Counted from the first letter of the stretch, positions 18,265 through 27,427 are shown. The stretch: DNA of 64,000 nucleotides from Polycladomyces subterraneus (GCF_030433435.1 NZ_JANRHH010000004.1:1-64000); one strand, 5' to 3'. The notes: generated from the letters alone by a model not told the origin. Made by a program: numbers and translations.

Positions 18265-19272
18265 TTAGTCCCCTAGTTTTTCTTTGGTGGACCACTTGAG
18301 TACGGCCGCACCCCAAGTCAGTCCACCGCCGAATCCGACGAGCACCAGGGTATCTCCCTCACGAATGCGACCTTCACGCACGGCTTCGTCCAACGCGACC
18401 GGGATGGAGGCAGACGACATGTTACCATAGCGATCCAAGTTGACAATCACTTTGTCTTCCGACAGACCGAAACGCCTTACCGCGGCGTCGATGATGCGGA
18501 TATTGGCTTGGTGCGGGACGAGAAAATCGATGTCGTCCTTGGTCAACCCCGCTTTTTTCAACGCCTCTTCGGCGGCATTGCCCATGACGCGAACGGCGAA
18601 TTTGAACACTTCCCCGCCAGACATGGAGATAGTGTGCAGTTTTTTCTCCACCGACTCCACTGTCGCCGGAATACGCGAACCCCCGGCCGGCTGAAGCAAC
18701 AGGTTACCACCCGAACCATCCGCGCCCAAATCAAACGAGAGGAAACCATATCCCTCTTCGACGGGGCCCAGTACCACTGCGCCCGCCCCATCGCCAAACA
18801 GCACACAAGTATTCCGATCCTCCCAGTTGGTGATTTTGGACAAACAATCGACACCGATCACCAAAGCGTAACGATAGATTCCGTTGGCGATGAATTGGAC
18901 CGCCGTGGTAATTCCGTACAAAAATCCGGTGCAAGCGGCGGACAGATCAAAAGTAGCCGCTTTTGAAGCTCCCAGTCGGTCCTGTACGAGGCAGGCCGTT
19001 GCAGGGAACATCATGTCGGGCGTCACCGTGGCCACAATGATCAAGTCCAACTGATCAGGTGTGATCCCCGCCGCTTCCAACGCTTTTCGTCCGGCCTCCA
19101 CCGCCAAGTCCGAAGATGCTTCATTATCCGCCGCGATGCGCCGCTCCCGGATACCGGTTCGGCTCACAATCCACTCATCCGAAGTATCCACCATCTTCTC
19201 CAAATCGGAATTGGTTAACACCTTTTCCGGCAAATGCGCGCCGGTTCCTAAAATCCCCACGGATCGCATCAT
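18265..19272 (-). CDS. fabH: 3-oxoacyl-[acyl-carrier-protein] synthase III
   Basis: FabH starts each fatty-acid chain by joining acyl-CoA to malonyl-ACP and usually sets branched-chain content in Bacillales. The 335-residue protein has the active Cys in DLSAACTGFLYG, His in VPHQANIRI, Asn in NLDRYGNMSSAS and a closing GFGGGLTWGA. The plsX stop overlaps an ATG at 19281, but that codon is one base from the AGGGGGG site; the ATG at 19272 is better spaced. Confidence 0.95.
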   Translation of the reverse strand: MMRSVGILGTGAHLPEKVLTNSDLEKMVDTSDEWIVSRTGIRERRIAADNEASSDLAVEAGRKALEAAGITPDQLDLIIVATVTPDMMFPATACLVQDRLGASKAATFDLSAACTGFLYGITTAVQFIANGIYRYALVIGVDCLSKITNWEDRNTCVLFGDGAGAVVLGPVEEGYGFLSFDLGADGSGGNLLLQPAGGSRIPATVESVEKKLHTISMSGGEVFKFAVRVMGNAAEEALKKAGLTKDDIDFLVPHQANIRIIDAAVRRFGLSEDKVIVNLDRYGNMSSASIPVALDEAVREGRIREGDTLVLVGFGGGLTWGAAVLKWSTKEKLGD

Positions 19273-19277
19273 CGTCG

Positions 19278-20270
19278 TCATTCCCCCCTGTCATTCCCGA
19301 TCTCACCGGAGATCTGTGAAATCACCGCCTGTTCCACAAACCGACGCGCCTGGCGAATCGCATTGGTAATCGCGTTGGCGTCAGAAGATCCGTGTGCCTT
19401 GACGATCGCCCCGCTTAACCCCAACAGCGGCGCACCGCCATGTTCGGTGTAATCCATCGCTTTGGCGAACCGTTTCAGACCAGGTTTCAAAATCGCCGCA
19501 GCCAATTTGTTCAACCATGTACGGGTAAATTCCGCTTTCAACCGTTCAAAAATCGCCTTGGCCACGCCTTCTGTGTTTTTCAGCAGAATATTGCCGGAAA
19601 AACCGTCACACACGAGAACGTCGCACACCCCGTACAACACGTCCCGCGCTTCCACGTTGCCGATAAACCGTATGGGCAACTGCGACAGCAAGTTGTACGC
19701 CTCTTTGGTCCGATCCGTTCCTTTCCCTTCCTCCGTTCCGATGTTGAGCAAACCGACACGCGGTTTTTCAAAACCCAATACCTTTTCGGCATAGATCGCA
19801 CCCATCCTGGCGTATTGCGCCAAATGCTCCGGTTTGGCTTCCGGATTGGCACCCACGTCCAATACCAATATGCCGCGTCCGTCCATCGTGGGGAACACCG
19901 GCGCCAATGCTGGACGGTCAACCCCCTGCAATCTGCCGGTGTAAAACAGCCCGGCCGCCATCAGTGCGCCCGTATTGCCGGCACTGATGAATGCGTCCGC
20001 CTTGCCCTCCTTCACCATCCGGCAACCGACGACGATGGACGAATCCTTTTTACGTCGGATGGCCTTGACCGGCTCTTCTCCCGCGTCGATCGACTCGGTG
20101 ACGGAATGGAGTTCCACATTGGATGGATAACTCGTTTGAGAATGCAAGACTTCTTCCCGGCCGATCAATATCAAACGCAAATCCGGCCATTGTTCAGCCG
20201 CTTGCCGCACTCCTTCGAATATGGCCGTTGGCGCATGGTCCCCGCCCATTACGTCCAACGCAATGCGCAT
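19278..20270 (-). CDS. plsX: Phosphate acyltransferase PlsX
   Basis: PlsX makes acyl-phosphate from acyl-ACP, the first step of PlsX/PlsY phospholipid synthesis at the membrane. The 330-residue protein begins MRIALDVMGGDHAP, with SAGNTGALMAAG and VCDGFSGNILLK later. The ATG at 20270 has AAGGAGG seven bases before it and overlaps the fapR stop, so translation is coupled. Confidence 0.96.
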   Translation of the reverse strand: MRIALDVMGGDHAPTAIFEGVRQAAEQWPDLRLILIGREEVLHSQTSYPSNVELHSVTESIDAGEEPVKAIRRKKDSSIVVGCRMVKEGKADAFISAGNTGALMAAGLFYTGRLQGVDRPALAPVFPTMDGRGILVLDVGANPEAKPEHLAQYARMGAIYAEKVLGFEKPRVGLLNIGTEEGKGTDRTKEAYNLLSQLPIRFIGNVEARDVLYGVCDVLVCDGFSGNILLKNTEGVAKAIFERLKAEFTRTWLNKLAAAILKPGLKRFAKAMDYTEHGGAPLLGLSGAIVKAHGSSDANAITNAIRQARRFVEQAVISQISGEIGNDRGE

Positions 20271-20854
20271 CAATGCCCCTCCTTCAATTTAACCGCCTCG
20301 TCTCCCGAGGCACGATACATATCGAATTCGCCTTGAAAGACGATTTCTTCTTCCACATAGGTTTTCACGTCGACTTGTACGCGGTGGGCACCTTTCTTCA
20401 CTACTTTCGCCCTGGCAACGCATTTTTCCCCCAAGCGAACGGGGCGCAGAAAGCGAATACCCGCCGAAGCGGTCAACACGATCTCCGCATCGATAATCGC
20501 CACCGCCAGCGAATTGGCCTGCGCAAACAGGTAGTGCCCGCGTGCGATGCGATTGCGGGTGAACACGTGCTCCCGCTTGATTTCCAAAATGGAAGTTCCG
20601 CCGTGATCCAGGTGGAGTTCAACGATCTCACCGATCACCTCTTCCGGCGCCAACGAACGCACCCGGTCAAATTTCTCTTCCGCCATGTGCTTGATTCGTT
20701 CCCGCAGTTCGGGAATGCCCAATTCCATCCGATCCAACCGGATCGTCTGGATACTGACGCCGAATTGGCGGGCCATCTCTTCGTCCGTCGCGAACGGGTT
20801 TTGTTGTAACGCCAACGTCAATTGACGCTGCCGTTCTTTCTTCGAGAGGCGCAC
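20270..20854 (-). CDS. fapR: Fatty acid and phospholipid biosynthesis repressor FapR
   Basis: FapR represses lipid synthesis genes and is released by malonyl-CoA. A DeoR-like helix-turn-helix (MARQFGVSIQTIRLDRMELG) precedes a hotdog effector domain with GHYLFAQANSLAVA. The GTG at 20854 gives 194 residues, matching the Bacillus start MRRNKRERQ; the frame extends 10 codons more, but that region abuts the operator and has no ribosome binding site. It heads the fapR-plsX-fabH-fabD-fabG-acpP operon. Confidence 0.94.
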   Translation of the reverse strand: MRLSKKERQRQLTLALQQNPFATDEEMARQFGVSIQTIRLDRMELGIPELRERIKHMAEEKFDRVRSLAPEEVIGEIVELHLDHGGTSILEIKREHVFTRNRIARGHYLFAQANSLAVAIIDAEIVLTASAGIRFLRPVRLGEKCVARAKVVKKGAHRVQVDVKTYVEEEIVFQGEFDMYRASGDEAVKLKEGH

Positions 20855-20887
20855 AGCGGGAGTCTCACCACCTTTTAAGACCACCTA

Positions 20888-20904
20888 TTAATACCAAGTC
20901 CTAA
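20888..20904. promoter_or_regulatory. FapR operator
   Basis: The 17-base near-palindrome ttaataccaagtcctaa differs at three positions from the Bacillus FapR box ttagtacctagtcttaa as I recall it. It covers the transcription start predicted from the adjacent -10, so bound FapR would block its own operon. Confidence 0.8.
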
Positions 20905-20907
20905 CTT

Positions 20908-20936
20908 AGTATATAGAAAACGCCGCCAAAATACAA
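20908..20936 (-). promoter_or_regulatory. Promoter of the fapR operon
   Basis: On the minus strand TTGTAT (-35, 20931-20936) and TATACT (-10, 20908-20913) are exactly 17 bases apart, directly upstream of the FapR operator. Confidence 0.8.
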
Positions 20937-20954
20937 CGGCTATTTTAGCGAATG

Positions 20955-20994
20955 TCCCAAAAATGATGAAAGACCGGTCGCTGACGCCGGTCTT
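20955..20994 (-). terminator. Rho-independent terminator after rpmF
   Basis: On the minus strand AAGACCGG pairs with CCGGTCTT around a 9-base loop, followed by TCATCATTTTT. It separates rpmF from the fapR operon. Confidence 0.75.
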
Positions 20995-21012
20995 CCGCTT
21001 TATTCCGTGTGA

Positions 21013-21189
21013 TCAGTCATTGCTGGCCACTTCGTTGCCTTTGTAGTATCCGCATGCTTTGCACACGCGGTGAGCCAGTTTGAATTCGCCGCATTGCGGG
21101 CAACGCACCATGCCCGGTACAGCCAGTTTGAAGTGCGTGCGCCGTTTGCGCTTACGGGTTTTGGATGTACGCCGAAAAGGTACTGCCAT
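21013..21189 (-). CDS. rpmF: 50S ribosomal protein L32
   Basis: A 58-residue basic protein beginning [19 protein letters not shown] with two Cys pairs (CPQCG and CKACG), the zinc-binding form of L32. The ATG at 21189 follows a GGAGGGGGTGA-type ribosome binding site. It lies after the DUF177/YceD gene, the universal pairing yceD-rpmF. Confidence 0.96.
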   Translation of the reverse strand: MAVPFRRTSKTRKRKRRTHFKLAVPGMVRCPQCGEFKLAHRVCKACGYYKGNEVASND

Positions 21190-21257
21190 GATTTCACCCC
21201 CTCCAACATGATGGAACCGATCAGGGCAGCCTATCGTCGCTAAATGACCTAGATGCC

Positions 21258-21782
21258 CTAATCTTTTTCAGGATGCTGGTTGAACCAATCCTGTAAAGCC
21301 GCTAGTCGGGGATCGATCCGTTCCATGTCGCAGGTGCAGGTCACTTCGTTCCGGTTGACGCCACACTTGGGACACAACCCCTTGCAATCTTCCCGACATA
21401 CGGGGATAAACGGAAGGGTGAACAACATTGCTTCCCGTATGTAAGGGGTAAGATCGACCGGATCGGATTCGATCAGTTGAACTTCCCGTTCCTCCGTCTC
21501 CTCCGCATACGCGGGATGGTCGGTCAACCACTCTTCCCATTCGGTATGCAAAGGGACGTCAAATCGCTTCAAACATTTGGAACAGACGACCGTCGCCGTC
21601 GTTTCTAGTTCACCTTTCACATGAAATCGATGGTCGTTACGGGAAATAGCGACCTGAACGCGGAGCGGCTCAAACCGAACCAATTGCCGCACTTCCCGTT
21701 CAAGCCCCTCCAGTTCAACCGTTTCGTTCAAAACCAGCGTTTCCGCCCCGATGCGGTTGAGTTCCCGCAGGGATACCTGCAT
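21258..21782 (-). CDS. DUF177/YceD family protein
   Basis: The 174-residue protein belongs to the YceD/DUF177 family, linked to 23S rRNA accumulation and nearly always upstream of rpmF. It has a CSKC pair in the middle and [15 protein letters not shown] near the end, suggesting zinc binding, then the family ending [10 protein letters not shown]. The ATG at 21782 follows AAGGAG; the frame extends 13 codons upstream without a site. Confidence 0.9.
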   Translation of the reverse strand: MQVSLRELNRIGAETLVLNETVELEGLEREVRQLVRFEPLRVQVAISRNDHRFHVKGELETTATVVCSKCLKRFDVPLHTEWEEWLTDHPAYAEETEEREVQLIESDPVDLTPYIREAMLFTLPFIPVCREDCKGLCPKCGVNRNEVTCTCDMERIDPRLAALQDWFNQHPEKD

Positions 21783-21793
21783 GCTCCCACTCC

Positions 21794-22909
21794 TTATGAA
21801 AACAGGGTTATTATATGCCAATCCCGACGACCTGTCAATGTTTCCGCCTGATGGAAAGCCGCCTTCCGCCGCTGGGGCAGACGCTCCAAATACCGGATTG
21901 CTTCCTGCAAGGTGGCGACGGGAACCACTTTCATGTGCAATTTCAAACGCCTTACCGTGGCCTGCGCGGTTTCCGAATTGCTGTCACCCGGTGCGATATC
22001 TTTCGGTACAAAAAAGAGGGTCGCGCCTTCCCGCTCTGCGGCCACTACCTTGTGCTCCACCCCGCCGATTTGCCCCACACGTCCGTCAGGGGAGATCGTG
22101 CCCGTTCCGGCTACACGATATCCTTTGGTCAAATCGCCGGGTGTCAGCTGATTGACGATCTCCAGCGAAAACATCAACCCGGCCGACGGCCCGCCGATGT
22201 CTCCCGCATTCAATCTGATGACAGGCCTGGTTTTCACTACTCGATCCGTGACGGGAACAATTCCGATTCCCGCCTGTATTTTCCCCGGCATCACCGGAAG
22301 ACGGGTCAGTGTCACCGTCTCTTCCCTTACTTTTCCGTTACGAACCACTCGCAGCCGGACACGTTCTCCTGGGTGGCGCCATTTCAACGCCTGCATCAAC
22401 TGATCGGCTGTTTGCACAGGCTGTCGGTCAATCGCCTGGATCAAATCGTTTTCCTTCAATACTTTTTCCGCCGGCATTCCTTTAACCACACGCAAGATCT
22501 TTACGCCGCGCAGTTTCACTGAAACAGGTTTGCCTGCTTGATGAAATGCGGCGATGACTGCATTGTCCTGCGAAGTGCGCATAATTTCTTCCTGCCGTTG
22601 GAAATACTCACGTGAATTCTCTCCCGGGCTCAATATTTCCTGTTTGGCGACCAGTTCGCCATCATCTCCATATTTGGCCAGTAGATAAGTCCATACGTTT
22701 CCTTCCTTCATCAATACCGTCGTAAGGTAAAACGCGCCTGCCTCATCAGGGTGCACACCCTGAATTTTCACCATTGGTGCCACCGGCATGGCCGAACCAG
22801 GGGCTATCACATAATACGGAACCGGAATCACCCAACCCAACACAGCCAACACCGCCAATATTGCCAATACCTGCAGCCAACGGTGCCGATTATTACTTGG
22901 CCACCCCAT
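21794..22909 (-). CDS. ylbL: PDZ-domain Lon-like serine protease (YlbL/SepM type)
   Basis: The 371-residue protein has one N-terminal membrane segment (about 10-30), a PDZ domain near the middle (LRGVKILRVVKGMPAEKVL) and a C-terminal Lon-type Ser-Lys protease domain: Ser in GDIGGPSAGLMFSL and Lys in GGVEHKVVAA. Streptococcal SepM of this family trims a competence pheromone; the Bacillus role is less clear. The ATG at 22909 follows AAGGAG and overlaps the patatin gene end by 17 bases. Confidence 0.9.
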   Translation of the reverse strand: MGWPSNNRHRWLQVLAILAVLAVLGWVIPVPYYVIAPGSAMPVAPMVKIQGVHPDEAGAFYLTTVLMKEGNVWTYLLAKYGDDGELVAKQEILSPGENSREYFQRQEEIMRTSQDNAVIAAFHQAGKPVSVKLRGVKILRVVKGMPAEKVLKENDLIQAIDRQPVQTADQLMQALKWRHPGERVRLRVVRNGKVREETVTLTRLPVMPGKIQAGIGIVPVTDRVVKTRPVIRLNAGDIGGPSAGLMFSLEIVNQLTPGDLTKGYRVAGTGTISPDGRVGQIGGVEHKVVAAEREGATLFFVPKDIAPGDSNSETAQATVRRLKLHMKVVPVATLQEAIRYLERLPQRRKAAFHQAETLTGRRDWHIITLFS

Positions 22910-23696
22910 CACCTTCCACTCCTTCCCAGTTGCGGATCCGCTCCCGAATCCTTTCCACATGTGCACGCGCCGCTTCCTCACCTAAACGGATGCATTTCTC
23001 CACCTGATGAAAAGCGGTCGGACTGATTTCAGACATCTCCGGGTGAATCAGGAAGTCAGCTTCAATCAATTGCTGGCTGAGCATTTGCCTCTCCATCACC
23101 CCGAGCGTTTGCGCAATCACATCAAAGATCGACCGGATTTTGACTTCGTTGAAACGCGGAACCACATCGACCGCAATGACCAAATCGGCTCCCATCTCAC
23201 GAACCACCGTAATGGGAATGCGGTCGATCACACCACCGTCAACCAGGATTTTATCTTCCCATTCGACTGGTTCAAAGATTCCGGGGATGGAGATACTCGC
23301 CCGTACCGCCAAATCAACCGGACCGGACGTAAATACCACACGTTCCCCTTTTACGAGATCGGTCGCCACCACCGCCAAGGGAATAGATAATTCTTCTATT
23401 GATTTTCCGTGTGTGAGCAAGCGGATCAGCTCTCTTACTTTGTCACCGATCATAAATCCTTTGCGCGGAACGGTCAGATCAACCCAATATTTGCGCTTCA
23501 ACCGTGTCGCCAAACCTTCAATCATGTCCAACTCTAAGTTATTAGCATATAACGCTCCGACTAAACTCCCCATACTGCTTCCCGCAATCATGTGAACGGG
23601 GATGCCCGCTTCCTGCAACACCTTGAGCACTCCAACATGGGCCCAACCTCTTGCCCCACCCGATCCCAAAGCCAATCCAATTTTCGGCCCTCCCAA
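22893..23696 (-). CDS. ylbK: Patatin-like phospholipase (YlbK/RssA type)
   Basis: A serine lipase-fold protein with the oxyanion motif GSGGARG, nucleophile elbow GSSMGS and the catalytic Asp in DGGVID. The start is decided by AAAGGAGG seven bases before a TTG at 23696, giving 267 residues beginning MGGPKIGLALG, as in YlbK. In-frame ATGs at 23723 and 23744 would add residues but have no proper site. It pairs with ylbL as in Bacillus; substrate unknown. Confidence 0.88.
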   Translation of the reverse strand: MGGPKIGLALGSGGARGWAHVGVLKVLQEAGIPVHMIAGSSMGSLVGALYANNLELDMIEGLATRLKRKYWVDLTVPRKGFMIGDKVRELIRLLTHGKSIEELSIPLAVVATDLVKGERVVFTSGPVDLAVRASISIPGIFEPVEWEDKILVDGGVIDRIPITVVREMGADLVIAVDVVPRFNEVKIRSIFDVIAQTLGVMERQMLSQQLIEADFLIHPEMSEISPTAFHQVEKCIRLGEEAARAHVERIRERIRNWEGVEGDGVAK

Positions 23697-23877
23697 AACG
23701 CCCCCTCCTTTCGGGTGTCCCATGTCTGATGGTAAGTCGATCACCTTAGGAAACGTTGCCGATTTCTAAACAACGCATTTCCTTACGCATTCTATGGGAC
23801 AGACAAGCGGTCTAATTCCCCGCATGATCGCGTAGACATGATATCACCATCACCTCACGCCTGTTTGGAGGATTCCG

Positions 23878-25122
23878 ATGTATCGGACAAACCTTGTCCT
23901 GCTCTCCCAACTGAAATCACTGGGACTTGCTTTGGTCGCCTTATTTTTTGCCGTTTCACTGGTGTTTTACCCTGAACCCACCTTCCAAGCTTCCTTAAAA
24001 GGGTTAAAAATTTGGTGGGACGTCATTTTTCCCGCTCTGTTTCCCTTTTTTATCGCATCGGAGATCCTGATGGGGCTCGGTGTCGTCCACTTCATGGGCA
24101 TCCTGCTGGAGCCATTGATGCGCCCCCTGTTTCGTGTGCCCGGTACGGGCGGCTTTGTCATGGCGATGGGGTTCGCCTCAGGTTATCCGATGGGGGCGAA
24201 ACTGACGGCACGACTTCGGGAACAACACTTACTGACCCGTGTAGAGGGGGAACGACTGGTTTCCTTCACTTGCACCGCTGACCCGTTATTTTTGTTCGGC
24301 GCCGTTGCTGTGGGCTTCTTTCGTGATGCTTCCTACGGTATCACCATTGCCTTGGCGCATTATGGTGCATGTGTTCTGGTGGGGTGGTTGATGCGCTTTC
24401 ATAACGGGGGCGACGAGGTTACTACTCTCTCGCACGAAGATCATTCTTTTTTCTTGACCCGCGCATTTCGGGCCATGCATCACGCCCGCTTGCAAGACGG
24501 ACGAACATTGGGAAAATTGATGGGGGACGCGATCCAATCCTCCATTCAGACCTTATTGATGATCGGTGGATTCATCATGATGTTTTCCGTCATCATCCAA
24601 GTGTTGACACTGCTCGGTGTGACACATGTCCTCGTACTGCTGATCAGTCCGATTCTGCAGGCAGCAGGAGTGCCTATGGAAATGTCCGCACCTTTTGTCG
24701 CCGGCTTCTTCGAAGCGACACTGGGGGTGCAAGGGATCAGCAACACATTGCCCACCGTTTCTCCGACCGACCAGTTGGCCGTTGCCGGTGCTGTCCTGGC
24801 ATGGAGCGGATTGTCCGTTCATGCCCAAGTGGTCAGCATATTGAGCAAGACGGACATTCGCTACACGCCATATTTGGTGGCCCGATTCATTCATGCCGGC
24901 CTGGCCGCAGCATTGACCTACCTGTTGGGAGCACCGTTGAAAACGGCGGAGACAGTGGTGGCCATTCCCGCATTTGCCGCACGAATCTCCGTTTCCGGCT
25001 GGCCTTCGTTCGGGGAGCAAGTATGGTGGAATGCCGAAAAAACCCTGATCGTTTTCACTGTCATGATCGGGTTGGGTTTGATCATGCAGATGATGCGTTC
25101 TCAGTCTCCCGCCAAAAGGTGA
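23878..25122 (+). CDS. ylbJ: Sporulation integral membrane protein YlbJ/SpoVV
   Basis: A 414-residue polytopic membrane protein (about eight to ten segments) with two nucleoside-recognition/gate domains (GFASGYPMGAKLTARLRE and FFEATLGVQGISNT). YlbJ/SpoVV is made in the mother cell under sigma-E and moves dipicolinic acid across the outer forespore membrane. TGGAGG precedes the ATG. It is the only plus-strand gene in this block, standing between divergent ylbK and convergent coaD, as in Bacillus. Confidence 0.93.
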   Translation: MYRTNLVLLSQLKSLGLALVALFFAVSLVFYPEPTFQASLKGLKIWWDVIFPALFPFFIASEILMGLGVVHFMGILLEPLMRPLFRVPGTGGFVMAMGFASGYPMGAKLTARLREQHLLTRVEGERLVSFTCTADPLFLFGAVAVGFFRDASYGITIALAHYGACVLVGWLMRFHNGGDEVTTLSHEDHSFFLTRAFRAMHHARLQDGRTLGKLMGDAIQSSIQTLLMIGGFIMMFSVIIQVLTLLGVTHVLVLLISPILQAAGVPMEMSAPFVAGFFEATLGVQGISNTLPTVSPTDQLAVAGAVLAWSGLSVHAQVVSILSKTDIRYTPYLVARFIHAGLAAALTYLLGAPLKTAETVVAIPAFAARISVSGWPSFGEQVWWNAEKTLIVFTVMIGLGLIMQMMRSQSPAKR

Positions 25123-25148
25123 AAAACCCGATGTCGCCACCGGGTTGA

Positions 25149-25631
25149 TCACTGGAATCCAAATTTGTTCCGAAGCGCAGCCTCAACAGGCGGCGGAACC
25201 AGATCGCTGACATCCGCCCCATATTTGGCCACCTCTTTGACCATCTTGGAGCTGAGGAAAGAATATTGATTGTTCGTCATCATAAACAGGGTTTCCGCGT
25301 CCGGATTCATCTTTCGATTGATGGAAGCCAATTGCAACTCGTACTCAAAATCGGTAATCGCCCGCAGTCCACGAACAATGACATCCGCGTTCCGTTTGCG
25401 TACATAGTCGACCAACAGCCCGTCAAAGCTGTCCACTTCCACGTTTTTCATATCGGCCACCACTTCACTGATGAGGGCTTTCCGCTCGTCCACGCTGAAC
25501 AAGGGCTGTTTCTGTGCATTATGTAGTACCGCCACAATCAGGTGGTCCACCACTTTGGAACTACGTTGGATGATATCGAGATGACCGTAGGTCAAAGGAT
25601 CAAAACTTCCAGGATATACGGCAACCGTCAC
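25149..25631 (-). CDS. coaD: Phosphopantetheine adenylyltransferase
   Basis: CoaD makes dephospho-CoA from 4'-phosphopantetheine and ATP. The 160-residue protein has the nucleotidyltransferase motif [27 protein letters not shown] and the C-terminal [16 protein letters not shown]. The start GTG at 25631 has AGGAGG eight bases upstream; the earlier GTG at 25640 overlaps that site. Thirteen bases separate it from rsmD. Confidence 0.96.
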   Translation of the reverse strand: MTVAVYPGSFDPLTYGHLDIIQRSSKVVDHLIVAVLHNAQKQPLFSVDERKALISEVVADMKNVEVDSFDGLLVDYVRKRNADVIVRGLRAITDFEYELQLASINRKMNPDAETLFMMTNNQYSFLSSKMVKEVAKYGADVSDLVPPPVEAALRNKFGFQ

Positions 25632-25643
25632 CGCCTCCACCTC

Positions 25644-26204
25644 CTAAACATTTCTTTGTAGCTGGTATAACCGGATCGCGGTGTCACCATACACCAGCTC
25701 GCGAGTAACGTGAAGTGCCTCTACCGCCTTCGGCAGCTCCTGATCAGACGCTGATTCGACAACGACCACACCGTTTTTTTCCAAGATCGGTGTTGCCGCC
25801 AATTGCTTCAACACGGGCACATGCCAACCTTCTCGGTACGGAGGATCAATAAAAACGAATTGAAAGCGAATCCCGCGACGGGCCAACACTCGGATGGCGG
25901 CTCGTGCGTCTCGCTGATAAATCTCCGCTTGTTCCTCGAAGCCGGCCAATTGAACATTGGCGCGGATCGTTTCCACACTCAACCGATGACGATCCACGAA
26001 CACCGCGCGATCCACCCCGCGACTCAGGGCCTCCAAACCCAGAGCACCAGTACCGGCAAAGAGGTCCAGCACCCATCCGCCTTCAAAAAAAGGGCCGATG
26101 ATGTGAAACAATGACTCCTTCACTCTGTCCGCGGTGGGCCTCACATGCTTGCCGGGAACCATTTTCAGTCGCAAACCGCGTGCAGCGCCGGCAATAATCC
26201 GCAT
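25644..26204 (-). CDS. rsmD: 16S rRNA (guanine966-N2)-methyltransferase RsmD
   Basis: RsmD (YlbH) methylates G966 of 16S rRNA. The 186-residue protein begins MRIIAGAARGLRLK, with the SAM-binding VLDLFAGTGALGLEAL and the catalytic FIDPPYREG. AGAGGGTG precedes the ATG at 26204. The open frame extends 33 codons upstream through a structured leader and is not needed. It is the first gene of rsmD-coaD. Confidence 0.95.
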   Translation of the reverse strand: MRIIAGAARGLRLKMVPGKHVRPTADRVKESLFHIIGPFFEGGWVLDLFAGTGALGLEALSRGVDRAVFVDRHRLSVETIRANVQLAGFEEQAEIYQRDARAAIRVLARRGIRFQFVFIDPPYREGWHVPVLKQLAATPILEKNGVVVVESASDQELPKAVEALHVTRELVYGDTAIRLYQLQRNV

Positions 26205-26304
26205 GAGTCTATACACCCTCTTTTTTTGGACATGCCTGATCTGTCCGATCTGCAAGGAACACCCACAAAGTCCCGCAAAAGCAGTCTCCCGTTTCTCTTT
26301 CATC

Positions 26305-26540
26305 CTCCGGAAATTGCCTGCGATCCGAACCTCGCGATTTCCGGTTCTCTGATTGTAATTAGGTCGTCGTCACCTGGGGATACATTGCCCCTTTGTGGGT
26401 TTTCTGGACACGTCCCAGCGTCACTTGATAGGGAGAAGACTTTCACTCTTTCTCTGTTCTCAGCGAAACCTTCTGGGGTGTCATACCTCCAGACATGCCT
26501 TCTTCATCAACGTGAACATTTCTATCCTACCATAAAGAAA
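26305..26540 (-). ncRNA. Structured leader upstream of rsmD/ylbH (candidate ylbH leader)
   Basis: The roughly 575-base region between rsmD and the upstream terminator has no gene but several inverted repeats on the minus strand: CCGGAAAT/ATTTCCGG (26307-26344) enclosing GCGA/TCGC, GGGG/CCCC, AGGT/ACCT, and two CTGG/CCAG pairs. A possible promoter lies near 26525-26555 (TTTTCA, 18 bases, TAGGAT). Barrick and colleagues described a conserved ylbH leader RNA in this position in Bacillales; I judge by location and pairing only. From 26560 to 26780 I see nothing clear. Confidence 0.4.
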
Positions 26541-26779
26541 ACATTGGTGAAAACGCGTTCATGCTGAGAGCAAAAAATCGGATAACCAAGGCGTATATTT
26601 TGCTTCGGATGTGGCAACGATAGGAATGGCGGCATCAACCGATGCCGTCAAACCGCGGAGAAGACTTACGTTTCCCCATAAGCTCTTCCTCCGGTTTCTC
26701 CTCTCCCATTTCAGTATCGGTGCAAAAGTGCACGGATACTATCGGCTCGCTGGGGTTACCCGCGAGTCCTTTTTTGTGC

Positions 26780-26813
26780 AAAAAAAAAATCCGCAGACTT
26801 GACATCGTCTGCG
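26780..26813 (-). terminator. Rho-independent terminator after the 198-residue ORF
   Basis: On the minus strand CGCAGAC (26807-26813) pairs with GTCTGCG (26792-26798), followed by GATTTTTTTTTTGC. This is a strong intrinsic terminator and supports the gene just upstream being real. Confidence 0.88.
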
Positions 26814-26830
26814 AATCAGACACTTTCCGG

Positions 26831-27427
26831 TTACCGTTTTTTACGACGCCGGTTCCTGCTTCGCCGTCCTCCGCTCTTGGCGGTATTCACTTTGGCTCTT
26901 TTCGCCTCTTTTGTTTCATCTGGAATCGGTGGAAACCCCTCCCAGTCTGGTACACTCCGGTTATTGCGATGCAGATCGTCCCACTGAGTGATCGGCGGCC
27001 ACTCCATCATATCGGGGGCTCGCTTCTGTGTATTCTCCCCTTTTTCCAAAAGATGCTGCGGTGGGGGAATATCCTCAAAGTCCCATTCATACAACAGCCA
27101 TTCTCTGATGTTTCGGGAGCCTTCTCGCTCCTGCGGTTCGGATGCTCCATCCTGATTCCGCGGCGGGGCCGGCCATTCTTCACCCCACGGCGGAGCCGGG
27201 GGCAACTCTCTATGACGTGGAGATTCCATCGGATTTAATTCGGTCATTCCATGCCGATGAGGCGATTCATGACCTTGCGGCGCGCCGGGAGGTTCGTGAG
27301 GTTGCAGTTGTTGTTCACGCAGACGCGAAAGGTGTTCCAGACGGTCTTTCAACAGTTGATCCACTTTTTCCTGTAACCAGCTCAAACCACGGGATTGGGG
27401 CTGGCTATGGGTCCGCAGTTTTTTCAA
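26831..27427 (-). CDS. Unrecognised hydrophilic proline/glutamate-rich protein
   Basis: A 198-residue protein, not recognised. The N-terminus (KVDQLLKDRLEHLSRLREQQ) is a likely amphipathic helix; the middle is rich in Pro, Glu and His and looks disordered; a Trp-containing part follows (REWLLYEWDFEDIP, WPPITQWDD); the tail is very basic (GRRSRNRRRKKR). No signal peptide or membrane segment. TTG at 27427 is the best start (AAGG six bases upstream); a TTG at 27448 is possible. It ends 18 bases before a strong terminator. The basic tail suggests nucleic-acid or spore-component binding, but this is a guess. Confidence 0.6.
   Translation of the reverse strand: MKKLRTHSQPQSRGLSWLQEKVDQLLKDRLEHLSRLREQQLQPHEPPGAPQGHESPHRHGMTELNPMESPRHRELPPAPPWGEEWPAPPRNQDGASEPQEREGSRNIREWLLYEWDFEDIPPPQHLLEKGENTQKRAPDMMEWPPITQWDDLHRNNRSVPDWEGFPPIPDETKEAKRAKVNTAKSGGRRSRNRRRKKR

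Noticed and set aside
21000-21209. 69-codon minus-strand ORF over rpmF
   Set aside because: It is an out-of-frame reading of rpmF, which is clear in the correct frame.
26635-26823. 62-codon minus ORF between rsmD and the 198-residue gene
   Set aside because: It begins inside the terminator hairpin and its reading frame looks random.
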